64,000 nucleotides of DNA from Caenorhabditis elegans (lineage: Eukaryota; Nematoda; Chromadorea; Rhabditida; Rhabditidae). The DNA is taken from contig NC_003279.8 in the NCBI RefSeq assembly GCF_000002985.6, positions 10,726,001-10,790,000 of the forward strand. The letters run 5' to 3'. Below are positions 46,801 through 56,114 of this stretch, one piece after another. A program made the translations under genes and the position numbers. The notes under the pieces are model-generated. The model was not told the DNA's origin. It saw only the letters and a list, made by a program, of their open reading frames with translations, and ran no database searches. Position 1 is the first letter of the stretch; each line of letters begins with the position of its first letter.

Positions 46801-49050
46801 TTTTTGATAAATAAATAAATTTTTATTGGAAAACTTAAATTTTACACAAAATCGTGGGGAAAACTATGAAAAACTTGAAACTACAGTACAGCAATTCCCA
46901 AATGAAAAAAGTGGAAAAATTGGCAATTTCCAAATAAAAATTATCATAAAATCTTGCAGAACTCGATCCGTCACAATCTGTCTCTTCATTCTCGTTTCAT
47001 GCGAATTCAGAATGAAGGAGCCGGAAAGAGCTCGTGGTGGGTTATTAATCCAGATGCAAAGCCAGGAAGGAATCCACGGCGTACACGTGAACGATCCAAT
47101 ACTATTGAGACGACTACAAAGGTAAGAGATAGTGAAAATAATTTTTATAGTGCTAAAATTGAGCTAAAATGGATTTTCTCAGCTTTTTCGACTCAAATTA
47201 AAAGTTTTCCTAGAATTTTTTCGAAAATTTTTACTATGATATTTGGTAATTTCACCTCACTATAAATACGCTTAAAATTTCAGGCTCAACTCGAAAAATC
47301 TCGCCGCGGAGCCAAGAAGAGGATAAAGGAGAGAGCATTGATGGGCTCCCTTCACTCGACACTTAATGGAAATTCGATTGCCGGATCGATTCAAACGATT
47401 TCTCACGATTTGTATGATGATGATTCAATGCAAGGAGCATTTGATAACGTTCCATCATCTTTCCGGTTAGTAATTTAGTTTTATTTTTATTTTTTGGATT
47501 TTCCAAATTTCCAAATTTTTTCAGTCCCCGAACTCAATCGAACCTCTCGATTCCTGGATCGTCGTCTCGTGTTTCTCCAGCTATTGGAAGTGATATCTAT
47601 GATGATCTAGAATTCCCATCATGGGTTGGCGAATCGGTTCCAGCAATTCCAAGTGATATTGTTGATAGAACTGATCAAATGCGTATCGATGCAACTACTC
47701 ATATTGGTGGAGTTCAGATTAAGCAGGAGTCGAAGCCGATTAAGGTGAGAAATGAGAATTTGCAATTTTCAGGAAAATTTGAAAATTTTCTTGTGGTTAG
47801 TACAAGTGAGCTCCTTTTTAGACAATTAAAAAATTTGAATTTTACTTAAATTCAATATTTTTAATTCTGAATTTAGTTTCAAGGTCCCCTAAAATATTAG
47901 TAACATGCAAATCATTTTATATTTTCTCACACCGAAAATTAGAATTTTCTTTTTTTTTAAGTGAAAAAACTGAGTAATATATAGAATTTTCAGACGGAAC
48001 CAATTGCTCCACCACCATCATACCACGAGTTGAACAGTGTCCGTGGATCGTGTGCTCAGAATCCACTTCTTCGAAATCCAATTGTGCCAAGCACTAACTT
48101 CAAGCCGTTAGTTTTTTTTTGAACAGAAGTTAATTAATCTATCGTAATTTCACAAGATTTTGGGTCCCGGCGCTCAAAAATGTTTTTTTTAAATTTTTAT
48201 GTTAAAAATAGTTTTAAATCAGTTTTGAAAGTGTAAATTTTGGCTTAAAATTATTTTAAACAGAAAATTGGAAATAAAACGAAGAAATAAACTTTTTTGC
48301 GCGCCGAGACCCATCTGAATAAATGCGTGCGCCTTTAAGAAACCTGTGAAATTACTATATATACAAAATTCTGAGAATGCGTATTACGCAACAAATTTGA
48401 CGCGCAAAATATCTCGTAGCGAAAACTACAGTAATCCTTAAAATGAGTACTGTAGCGCTTGCGTCGATTTACGGGCTCGATTTTCGTGAATTAATTTATT
48501 TTCGAAAAGTGACAGCGATATTACATTTAACTTTGTTCTTTCTAATCATTTTCTCATTTTTGTGAATTTTTAAAAATAATTTTTCGATTAATAAAGGATT
48601 GCCGTAAATCGACACATGGCGCTACAGTAGGCATTTAAAGGATTACTGTAGTTTTCGCTACGAGATATTTCGCGCGTCAAATATGTTGCGTAATACGCAT
48701 TCTCAGAATTTTATGATCCCATAATATATATTTCTTCTTTAATTCAATATATAATAATTATCCAAAATTTGTTCAGAATGCCACTACCGGGTGCCTATGG
48801 AAACTATCAAAATGGTGGAATAACTCCAATCAATTGGCTATCAACATCCAACTCATCTCCACTGCCTGGAATTCAATCGTGTGGAATTGTAGCTGCACAG
48901 CATACTGTCGCTTCTTCATCGGCTCTTCCAATTGATTTGGAAAATCTGACACTTCCCGATCAGCCACTGATGGATACTATGGATGTTGATGCATTGATCA
49001 GACATGAGCTGAGTCAAGCTGGAGGGCAGCATATTCATTTTGATTTGTAA
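24632..49050 (+). CDS. daf-16: DAF-16 FOXO, f-type isoform (distal 5' exons)
   Basis: Isoform-specific exons are 24632-24655 (MQAWNCRE), 24894-24984 ([20 protein letters not shown]...) and 25038-25188 ([19 protein letters not shown]...). They end in AG, which joins in phase to the common exon at 37590 (C CTA TAC, SLYGSNE). The rest is as in the a form: 37590-37706, 38351-38496, 39210-39283, 46960-47121, 47284-47465, 47525-47744, 47994-48106 and 48777-49050, for 517 residues from this start. The exact start is uncertain because the frame is open upstream to a TTTGCAG acceptor at 24571. This N-terminus shows no RxRxx(S/T) AKT motif, unlike the a and b forms. A 12.4-kb intron follows exon 3. Confidence 0.85.
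25189..36781 (+). other. Large daf-16 intron / a-type promoter region
   Basis: This non-coding stretch has many CT-rich tracts, such as TCTCTCTGTCTCTCTCTCTC near 26190. It includes a GC-rich island at about 31000-31380 (GCCGCCGCCGCC, GGCCGCCCGGCGCCCC, GCGCGGCGCGCG) and pyrimidine-rich blocks at 33050-33720. Reading frames of 60-170 codons here coincide with the CT/GA-rich composition and look like chance. One stretch near 30.2 kb is listed separately as a possible exon. I saw no transposon-sized insertion. Confidence 0.45.
30210..30400 (+). other. Candidate unassigned exon or 55-codon reading frame
   Basis: An ATTTGCAG acceptor at 30209 and a perfect donor, CACA/GTAAGT, at 30392 bracket a stretch open in one frame. 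An ATG at 30233 reads [20 protein letters not shown], continues through [16 protein letters not shown] and ends at TAA 30400. Composition is protein-like and not CT-biased, unlike the surroundings. The strong donor leaves phase 1, while the common daf-16 exon at 37590 needs phase 2. It would therefore act as a 5'UTR exon, use the weaker donor AACAA/GTTGTT at 30306 (phase 2), or belong to another transcript. Confidence 0.3.
37103..49050 (+). CDS. daf-16: DAF-16 FOXO transcription factor, a-type isoform
   Basis: Nine exons (37103-37347, 37590-37706, 38351-38496, 39210-39283, 46960-47121, 47284-47465, 47525-47744, 47994-48106, 48777-49050) encode 510 residues. AKT-type sites are visible: RDRCNTW (Thr54), RTRERSNT (Ser240, Thr242) and RPRTQS (Ser314). 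The forkhead domain runs about 142-240 ([12 protein letters not shown]...[13 protein letters not shown]...[10 protein letters not shown]). DAF-16 is the effector of insulin/IGF-1 signalling; AKT phosphorylation keeps it cytoplasmic. The forkhead is split at AGWK/NSIRH by a 7.7-kb intron that contains the b-type start. An acceptor 6 bases downstream at 38356 gives a 508-residue variant (DFRM replaced by EM). The frame is open for 107 codons upstream without ATG. Confidence 0.97.
38750..39019. repeat. Foldback repeat (family 1) in daf-16 intron
   Basis: The left arm has GATACCCGGTCTCGATGCGACAA and GTGCACTTTTAAACTACTGTAA. The right arm has CTACAGTACTCTTTGAAGGCGCACAC and TTGTCGTGTCGAGACCTGGTA. 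It lies between the two forkhead N-half exons of the a/f forms. Confidence 0.7.
43831..43880 (+). repeat. (GA)n tract
   Basis: About 50 bases of nearly pure GA dinucleotide with one GG interruption. GA tracts are common in worm promoters, and this one lies about 1.6 kb upstream of the b-type daf-16 start. Confidence 0.9.
44647..44663 (+). repeat. C17 homopolymer (G-tract on minus strand)
   Basis: Seventeen consecutive C residues. On the minus strand this is G17, a sequence class able to form G-quadruplexes. Such tracts are known in C. elegans to be deletion-prone without the DOG-1 helicase. Confidence 0.95.
45508..49050 (+). CDS. daf-16: DAF-16 FOXO, b-type isoform
   Basis: One unique exon (45508-46149, 214 codons) joins the common exons from 46960 on, for 530 residues. 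It starts [20 protein letters not shown], with a conserved AKT site RGRCYT (Thr19). A His/Pro/Gln- and Ser-rich stretch and a basic KKKRCRKKP segment follow. The exon ends in its own N-terminal forkhead half ([20 protein letters not shown]...[17 protein letters not shown]). The last residues before the junction, AGWK, equal those of the a/f exon at 39283, so the two exon sets are alternative versions of the same half-domain. The start follows a CTTCCAG acceptor by one base. Confidence 0.95.
46678..46892. repeat. Foldback repeat (family 1) in daf-16 intron
   Basis: ACGGTACCAGGTATACAGAATAGG and GTGCGCCTTTAAAGAGTACTGTAGG form the left arm, and AACTACAGTAC is a truncated right arm. It lies between the b-specific exon and the common exon at 46960. 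Confidence 0.55.
48353..48725. repeat. Foldback MITE (family 2), copy 3, in last daf-16 intron
   Basis: ATTCTGAGAATGCGTATTACGC / GCGTAATACGCATTCTCAGAAT are inverted. Inside, ATCTCGTAGCGAAAACTACAGTAA and TGTAGCGCTTGCGTCGATTTACGG pair with the right arm. Blocks are shared with copies at 21806 and 23194, but the outermost ends are degraded. A family 1 fragment (GCGCCGAGACCCATC, GTGCGCCTTTAAG) precedes it at 48300-48340. Confidence 0.75.
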
Positions 49051-50710
49051 ATTCTCTTCATTTTGTTTCCCCTGGTGTTGTTCGAAAGAGAGATAGCAAA
49101 GCAGCGAGGAGTGAGGTAAGCAGCAATAAAAATTTTGGATTTTTTTTTGGTTTTTCCAGAAATAATCGATTTTCTGGAAAATTTCAAAAAAAAATCGGAA
49201 TTTTTAGTTAATTATTTGATGAGAAAAAAAAATTAGAAAACATAAGGAAAAATGAAAAGCGTTTTTTTTTTTCGAAAATTTTAGAATTCTCCTACATTTC
49301 CAATAAGGGCCTTAGAACTGCAAACAAACAAAAATTGGAATTTTCGAATCAAAAAGTTCCCGAATAAAAGTAGTTCGAATATTAAAAAGCATTTAATTTC
49401 CTCTTTAAAAAAATTGAATAATAGCCGAAATTTGCAGATTTTTTTTCTGAAAATCGAAAAACCAAAATTTTTTGATTTTTTAAATTTTTTTTTTACTTTC
49501 CAGATAGTAAAATCATTAGCACTGAAAATTATTTGAAAAAAAACTTCAAATACAAATTTTGTTTTCGAAAAAAAAAATTTAAATATATATTTTCAGAAAT
49601 CTTCCGTCTTCATCTTTTCAAATCCCTACCTACACACACTCAACGATCATCACAGCCAGACCATCAATATTCTTCCAAATTTTGACGTCGTTAATTTTTT
49701 TTCAGTTTTTTCAAAAACTCTATTTTCTATTTTCTGTCGTTTGTTCCCCTTTCTCTCGTCTAATTCCAACACATTCATCCCAGTGACGTCGTGTAATAAT
49801 AATATAAAATACCTCTTCTCTCTTTCTTCCCCTAATGCGAAATATCGAAAAACCGTTGATTATTACCTCTTTTTTCTTGTTTTTTTTTTCTCTCTCTCTC
49901 TCCCGTCATCCAGGTTCTTCACTCTTTAAATGCTACCTCTATCCCATCTTTTTCGCTGTAAATTTGTTTCGCAATCAAAACTGCTAAAACACATTCCCCA
50001 ATCTGTCTTTTTTAATTGAATTTTTCAAAAAATTTGATTTCTTGATTTCTCTTGTAATTCTTTAATTTTCCTCTTTTTTTTCCCCCTGGTAGCAAATGTC
50101 TAGCGATTCTCTTTCTTTTTTTGTTTAACTTTCACATCTGGCCGATTCGAATCCTCCGTATACACACACACATAGTAATCTACCTCCAAAATTTTACTGA
50201 AAGATGTGATCCCCTCTCTGTCTCCCTCTACAAAACATTATTTGTCTGTTTGTGTATATTGCCACCACGTCGATTTTAAATTAAAACCATCGTTTTTTCT
50301 TCTTTTCTACTTTTTTCTCGAAAAATTTAACAACACACAAAAAAATCCTTCAAAAAATCTCAGTTTTAAATGGTGTGGCAATATATCGGATCCCCCTCTA
50401 CACCAGAACAGTCTTGCAATTTCAGAGAATGATTTTCAGATTTTTCATATCACAGGCCCCCTTTTTTTGCTTGTTTTTTTCTCTACCTCTCTTTCTTTTC
50501 ATTCTATTTCTCTCTCTTGTTTTCTCTCTGTTATCCTGTACATTTTCCTTCCAATTCTTTCTGGCTATTTCTGATTTTCGAGTTCATATTCTCTACGTCT
50601 CACTTTCTCTCGCGCCACGCCCCCTTTTTCGTCTCCCTCCGCCCCCAAATATATTTGCGACTGTATGATGATGATGATGATTTAATAAAAATCAAATTTG
50701 AATTGTCTCT
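49051..50710 (+). other. daf-16 3'UTR, long, with possible internal intron
   Basis: After the stop at 49050, pyrimidine-rich non-coding sequence continues to an AATAAA at 50684-50689, which follows a (GAT)n run. A nearer AATAAA occurs at 49125-49130. GAGTGAG/GTAAGC (49116) and TATTTTCAG (49595) could bound a 3'UTR intron that would remove the near signal. Two UTR lengths are therefore possible. CT-rich tracts dominate 49740-50650. Confidence 0.5.
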
Positions 50711-50865
50711 TTTTTTCAACTTTCAGATTTACAGCAGAATTTTATTTTTTTTTAATTGGAAGAAACACTTTGAGATCAATTTTTGGAGTTTTTTTTAAGA
50801 ATTTTCCAAACTTTTCCTGAAAAATCGGAAAAATTATTATCCAGGCGCGAAATTTTACCAGTTTT

Positions 50866-51200
50866 GCGTCAAAAAATACGGTACCCGGTCTCGACACGAC
50901 AATTTTTTGTTGAATACAAATAGACGTGCCTTTAACGAGTACTTTAATTTAAAACTTTTGTTGCTGTGGAATTTTCATTACTTTTTAAAATAGTGTTTTG
51001 TTGGAAATTATGTGTTTCATTTGGTTAATTTCAGTTTTTTTAATAAAAAAAAAGTATTTTTTCAAGGAAAAACTATGAAAAATCAATGAAATTTCAACAG
51101 CAACGAAAGTTCAAGGCTACAGTACTCTTTAAAGGCGCACTTCCATTTGTTTATAAAAAAACATTGTCGTGTCGAGACCGGGCACAGTATTTTTGAGTAA
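50866..51200. repeat. Foldback repeat (family 1) downstream of daf-16
   Basis: The left arm has TACGGTACCCGGTCTCGACACGACAA and GTGCCTTTAACGAGTACT. The right arm has CTACAGTACTCTTTAAAGGCGCAC and TTGTCGTGTCGAGACCGGGCACAGTA. It is one of the best-preserved family 1 copies in the window. Confidence 0.75.
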
Positions 51201-52578
51201 AAATCGGAAAATTTCGCGTCTTGGTAATATCATTCTCACAAAAAATTAAAACAATATGGAATTTTTTTATCTGAAAAATCTAAACCTTTAAATTTCCCCG
51301 AAATCTTTATCAAAATTGGAGATATGCAACTACAGTACCCCCACATCAAAAAGTTGCAGTTCTTATCAATTTTTTTTCATAAAATAATCGAATTCCGGTT
51401 CTCATCAACTATACACTTCCCGCCTGGCACTCAGCCAAGACTCCGCCCACTTTTCGCTTGACGAACGTTTTGGGTGGCGACGGGGCGCCAGACAAAAACA
51501 AGTCTCTGCGTCTCTCGCTATCTCGTATGTATTTCTCTGTGCTCTCTTCATTATGAGCACTATTCAGTTGGGTTTCTGAAAAGTCTTGTGACATATAGAA
51601 GGTCCATGTTAGCTCAGAGATCATTCGACGGCGGCGAATGCTTTTCAGATAAGGTGTTATTGAGGCTGAAAGGGGGAAAATGAGAGAGTGAAGAGGGTAG
51701 AAGAGACGTAGAGAAATGGAAGAGGAGGAAGTTCTCAACAAAAAAAAAGCTATGCGGAACACATTTTCAGATGACGAGGATTTCTGAGTTTGAGGGACTT
51801 TTTAGAAAACACTGTCGAAAAAAATATATTTAATTGGATTTTTGTTAATTTTTCAATTTGTAGTTGATAATTACTATTAGAGGAAATAAGTTTCCAAAAT
51901 AATTTCAACAACTTAAATTATAAGTTTGTCTACATTTTTATTTTTACCAAAATATTATGAACTTCACTCTGAATAAAATCGTTTATGTGAACTCATTTGT
52001 AGTGTTTTGAACAACTAAATATACTGAATATAACTATTTTTGCCATAAAATAAGTGAAACAATACCAAATTAGACCAAGCACAATTTGTGCATCTAGTAA
52101 AACATTTTCCCAAAGTTTCGTGAGATAACAACTACTGGGGGCCAAGCACTTGATGTTATTCTTTCAAAAAAAGTTTTGAAAGATTTTTCCAAATTTCACT
52201 GCATTTATAGATAACTTTCCAAAAAAATCAAAGTTTCGTGAGTTGGTCGTATAGAAGTTGGACGGTCGTTTTTTTTACTTACCACCCACTCTTTGAAGCT
52301 AATATTTTTGAAATTGTACTTGTTTCGGTTTTTTTACTTTAAAATCAAATGGAATAAGCAGATTCTCATGAAAAGATCCAGAAAGTCTCAAAATCCCCTA
52401 AATTGAGGGGTTCGTATAGAAGCTGAACGCACTGTATTAGCTAGTGTAAGACAATTTTTAATTTATTGCGCAAAGAAGCATATCGAGTTAAACTTTTTAT
52501 ATTTCGGATGAAACAGTTGAACATTAACACAGAAACAAGATTTGGACACTATAATGATATTTGCTTTAATAGGAAAAG
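51201..52578. other. Intergenic, with a promoter-like island
   Basis: 51410-51620 is GC-richer with CTCCGCCCAC, GGGGCGCCAGAC and TCTCTGCGTCTCTCGC words, which look like a worm promoter core, but no gene start is apparent beside it. 51780-52578 is AT-rich. The word CGTATAGAAG(T/C)TG recurs at about 52248 and 52409. I see no reading frame I can support. Confidence 0.3.
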
Positions 52579-53445
52579 TTATTGATCGATTATAATACAA
52601 AGTTCACAATTGAAGTAATTTAACATTGGATATACACGGAAACGACATTCAGCTCTTATTCCATCGTTTCGAGTAATTTCGTACTTATTTGGTCCAATTT
52701 CACGATGAGGGAAATCTAAAACATAAGAAATCCTGTTAGAATTTTGCACGTTGAACAATAGGCGTTTAAGCTTTTTGTTGGAGTAAGATGTTATCCAATG
52801 ACGTAGAAATATATTCCAATCTTTTCCTGTTAGATTTGTTCCACCAATTGCTAATTCCATGCAATCAAAGTTGAAAAGATAATTCAAAGTCACCCAAGTG
52901 GCATTAATGACAGTAATTTTATCTGACTTTGTTATAGTTGTGCTTGTGTGGCCTTCGTTAGAGATTACACCAAACCATAGGCGAACGAATGTCAATTTTC
53001 TGAAGAAAAGTGCAACAATTTCTATTGAAATGTTCATTCCTTCAACATTCGCTTCAGCAATAACATCCTGTTTAGATGCCAACCAATTGATCGTTTATTC
53101 ACTTCTATCTTCGAATTTGTTGAAATCGAGGTAAACTTGATGAATTGGAGAATTAAAGATATCCATGATGTATTCAGTAGTTTCTTTCATTTTTTCAGTG
53201 GATCTTCTGCATAAATACTCCAAGCTTCTTCGTTGAAATGATGATCAACGGTGACTTTCACATAAGGTGGACTCTTACTGTCACCATTGGAATGAAACTC
53301 GATTTCCCATTGTCTATAGTGTGATGTTTTAATGATAACAGATGGATTGACTTTCACAGTCACACGAATTATGTAACATCTGCTGGTTTTTGAAAATTCT
53401 TTTATGGTGTGCATTCCGTTTGCACTTGATTTTGCGATGAGAATT
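52579..53445 (-). pseudogene. F-box associated (FBA_2) gene copy, disrupted
   Basis: Homologous to the plus-strand gene at 54241-56045, in opposite orientation. The piece from 53445 starts after AATTTCAG in the same phase as the plus copy (ILIAKSSANG) and reads to a stop after EDPLKK at about 53187. The plus copy has EDPLKQMKE there, so one base appears lost. A second break is RSE followed by TAA where the plus copy has RSVSTINW. The C-terminal part (52579-53082) is open and contains WVTLNYLFNFDC, NLTGKDWNIFLRHW and PNKYEITRNDG, typical of FBA_2 in worm F-box proteins. No F-box exon is seen on this side. It is likely a pseudogene. Confidence 0.65.
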
Positions 53446-53894
53446 CTGAAATTTGTTTATTAATTTCAAAGTTATGGTTAGACTTTGTTTTTTTAATTTT
53501 TTGCATTGTTTGCTGAAAGTAAGATGAAGTGTATTACGGCATATGTGTTTTATTTGAGCGAATTTCCAACAAATGTTTCTACGAGTGCTATCAAAGCCAC
53601 TCCATTGTACCACATAATACACATTTAAAAATATTACTATATGGATACGGTATTAGTACATTACTTATTCAGTTAAAATGGTTTGTAAAAATACCAAAAA
53701 ACTTGGAGAGAGCAACAGCGACTTTAATTTTTTTGAAGAAAAATTCCCTACTGTATACCGCTGCAAGACCTATTCCTAAACTGGATATTTTTAAACGTGG
53801 CAACTATCTCGTATGTACTTCTATATTTGTTCATTACAATTTGAGGAATCGAAATGTTACGAGATATTAGAGGATTGTCTGAACATCTAAAGAT

Positions 53895-54163
53895 CGGGAT
53901 TCAATCGATTGCATTGTTTCTCATGGACGTCTTTACGCAGCGATACATGAATGTTTGAAGAGGTTATTTCTCTCCCAACGGAGAGCGGTCGTTTCCCAAT
54001 GGGTGAGAAATAATGTGTTCAGAGCTGACAGAAAATAGAAGTCTATCTACGCAGAAACAATATGCGACTGTTCTCCGTTGGGTAAGAAATAACCTCTCCA
54101 AACATATACATATCACTCTGTATTAAGACGTCCATAAGAAACAATACAATCGATAATTTCCCA
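53895..54163. repeat. MITE with about 90-base terminal inverted repeats
   Basis: The left arm, ATCGATTGCATTGTTTCTCATGGACGTCTT... to ...AGGTTATTTCTCTCCCAACGGAGAGCGGTCG, is matched in reverse complement by the right arm, which has GAGGTTATTTCTTACCCAACGGAGAACAGTCG and GGACGTCTTAATACAG. It sits between the two inverted F-box genes. No transposase is present. Confidence 0.8.
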
Positions 54164-54240
54164 GTCACCAGATGTTTCGTCAGCTCTCCAATAGCTCATC
54201 ATTCTGCTAAACCTCTTATCCCAGGTCCATCGATTCAGAA

Positions 54241-56045
54241 ATGCCTGTCTCTTCAAAAATGGAAAGTCCCATCGTGTTTCCTCTTCTAAAACTACCTTCA
54301 GATGCTCTTCATCGTATGTTTACTATAGTCAGTCCGTTTGTCCTGTAAGTTTTTTCAAATTTCTGTATGAAAAATCAAGAATTTTTAACCAAAATTATTT
54401 TGAGTATTTTTAGACGACCAACACAAATAAAAATGCTTGAACAATTTTTCTAACCTAATGGGGTTACTCAAATAATGTAGCAAAATGTATTTAAATACAT
54501 TTGTGACGTCACAAATGTATTTAAATACATGTTTTTTTCTACTTGAATAAGGTTGTGGCGTAATTTTTCTACACTTTTTAATTTTCCGACACTACTTGAA
54601 TAACCTCATAAGCTTTTATTATATTCATAAACCAGCCATGGACCGCACCTATGGTGCCGCCCCGTCTTTTTTGAGAGACGCAAAAGACATAAAATATGCG
54701 GTGCGAATTGGCTATTGCTCATTTTCCATAATGTCTCCCAAATGTTCGTTGCTTTGAGATCAAAGATCGATTTACATAAGAACGAATGAACATTGCGATT
54801 TATATGTAGTAACTGATATGCTAAACTAAACAAAATCGGCTTCAACTTCATATAAAACTTAAAAATAAGCAAGATCGGGTAGAAGACTGAAGTAAGGTGC
54901 TCTGAGCTGCAGGACGCTTCAATAAATTTTGAGACTCTCGTCAAATGAAAGAATATAGTTAATAACATTAATTCTCACATTTTCAAGGAAGGCCTGTATG
55001 AAACGAAGAAAATTATGAACGTTGACTCGGAACTTCTTGACATCCATAATGTGACTCCATACATCAATCTTTGACTTTATAAATCAATCTACTTTGTTTT
55101 TAAAACAAGTTCGACCAAAACATTGAAACAAAGAAACGATTTTCAGAATCTCCATTGCAAAATCAAGTGCAAATGGAAAGAAACAAATAAAGGAATTCAC
55201 AAAAAAGTGCAAATTTTACGAAATACATGTGGTTATGGGTATTAATCCATCTGTGAGCATACATGCATCATTTCCGACAAAATGGGAAGTTTCGTTTCAT
55301 TCCAATGGTGATAGTACAAATCCTCCTGCTAACGAAATCACAGTTGATCATGCTAGAAAACAAGAAATTTGGAATATTTATGCAGAAGATCCACTGAAAC
55401 AAATGAAAGAAACAACTGAACACATCATGGATATCCTTAACTCTCCAATTGATTCTATTTGCTTTAGCTTGTCCGACACGGTATATAGAAGTGTATCAAC
55501 AATTAATTGGTTCGCATCTAAACAAGATGCCTTTTCTTGTGGGCATTCCAAAAGAAGTTGTTGCACTTCACTTTGATATTCCAAAAGTTTGTTGCACACA
55601 CTTTGATATTCCAAAAGAAGTTGTTGCACTTTTCTTTAAAAAACTGACAGTCGTTGATCTATGCTATGGTGTAATCTTTAACGAAGGACACACGAGCAAA
55701 ACTATCATTGAATCGGATATTTTTACTGTTTCATTCGCCAATTGGGTGACTTTGAATCATCTTTTCAATTTTGACTGTTTCGACATATTAGTCTCTGGTT
55801 CGAATCTTACAGGAAAAGATTGGAATATATTTCTTCGTCATTGGATGAAATCGTATTCCAACAAAAAACTCAAAAGTCTACAATTCAATGTTTGGAATGC
55901 CAATTGGGTCTCTACAATTTTAGATCTTCCTCATCGCGTAATTGAACCAAATAAGTACGAAATTACTCGAAACGATGGAACAAAAGCAGAATGTGTATTA
56001 CATACACATACTCGTAACCTTTGGTTTGATATTAATGTCGTCTAA
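54241..56045 (+). CDS. F-box / FBA_2 domain gene, possibly frameshifted
   Basis: Exon 1 (54241-54344) starts one codon after GATTCAG and encodes an F-box start, with FPLLKLPSDALHRMF then TIVSPFVL. Exon 2 from 55147 joins in phase (L ISIAKSSANG) and reads through SFHSNGDS, VDHARKQEIWNIYAEDPLKQ and INWFASKQDAF. That frame closes at about 55576, while the FBA_2 part (FFKKLTVVDL..., WVTLNHLFNFDC, NLTGKDWNIFLRHW, PNKYEITRNDG) is open in another frame to 56045. Either the gene is frameshifted near 55540-55560 or a weak intron (GTGGGC at about 55540 to AAGAAG at 55620) restores the frame. Worm F-box proteins of this type are variable SCF-type substrate adaptors. AATAAA occurs near 56126. Confidence 0.55.
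54453..54620. repeat. Foldback element with a 46-base perfect palindrome
   Basis: 54485-54530 is a perfect palindrome centred on TGACGTCA (a CRE-like octamer) with ATGTATTTAAATACAT arms. Outside it, GGGTTACTCAAATAATGTAG and CTACTTGAATAACCTC-type words form imperfect inverted ends. The whole lies in the intron of the F-box gene. Confidence 0.8.
55545..55637 (+). repeat. Three tandem copies of a 30-33 base coding unit
   Basis: ATTCCAAAAGAAGTTGTTGCAC-type units begin at 55545, 55578 and 55608. Unit lengths 33 and 30 keep the frame, giving IPKEVVALHFD, IPKVCCTHFD and IPKEVVALFF in the frame of the FBA_2 half. Confidence 0.85.
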
Positions 56046-56114
56046 TAACCTAATTGTTTTGTTAATCTAAAACTTATGTAAAGTCTAAAACTTGTATATA
56101 TGTTGTACTACCAC

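Noticed and set aside
53529-53870. Plus-strand 113-codon frame between the F-box copies
   Set aside because: No family resemblance. It overlaps the disrupted F-box copy and AT-rich spacer, with no acceptor or donor support.
54606-54968. Minus-strand 120-codon frame inside the F-box gene intron
   Set aside because: Hydrophobic and Leu/Phe-rich, but no recognisable domain, no splice context and no paralogous match in the other F-box copy. Left as unsupported.
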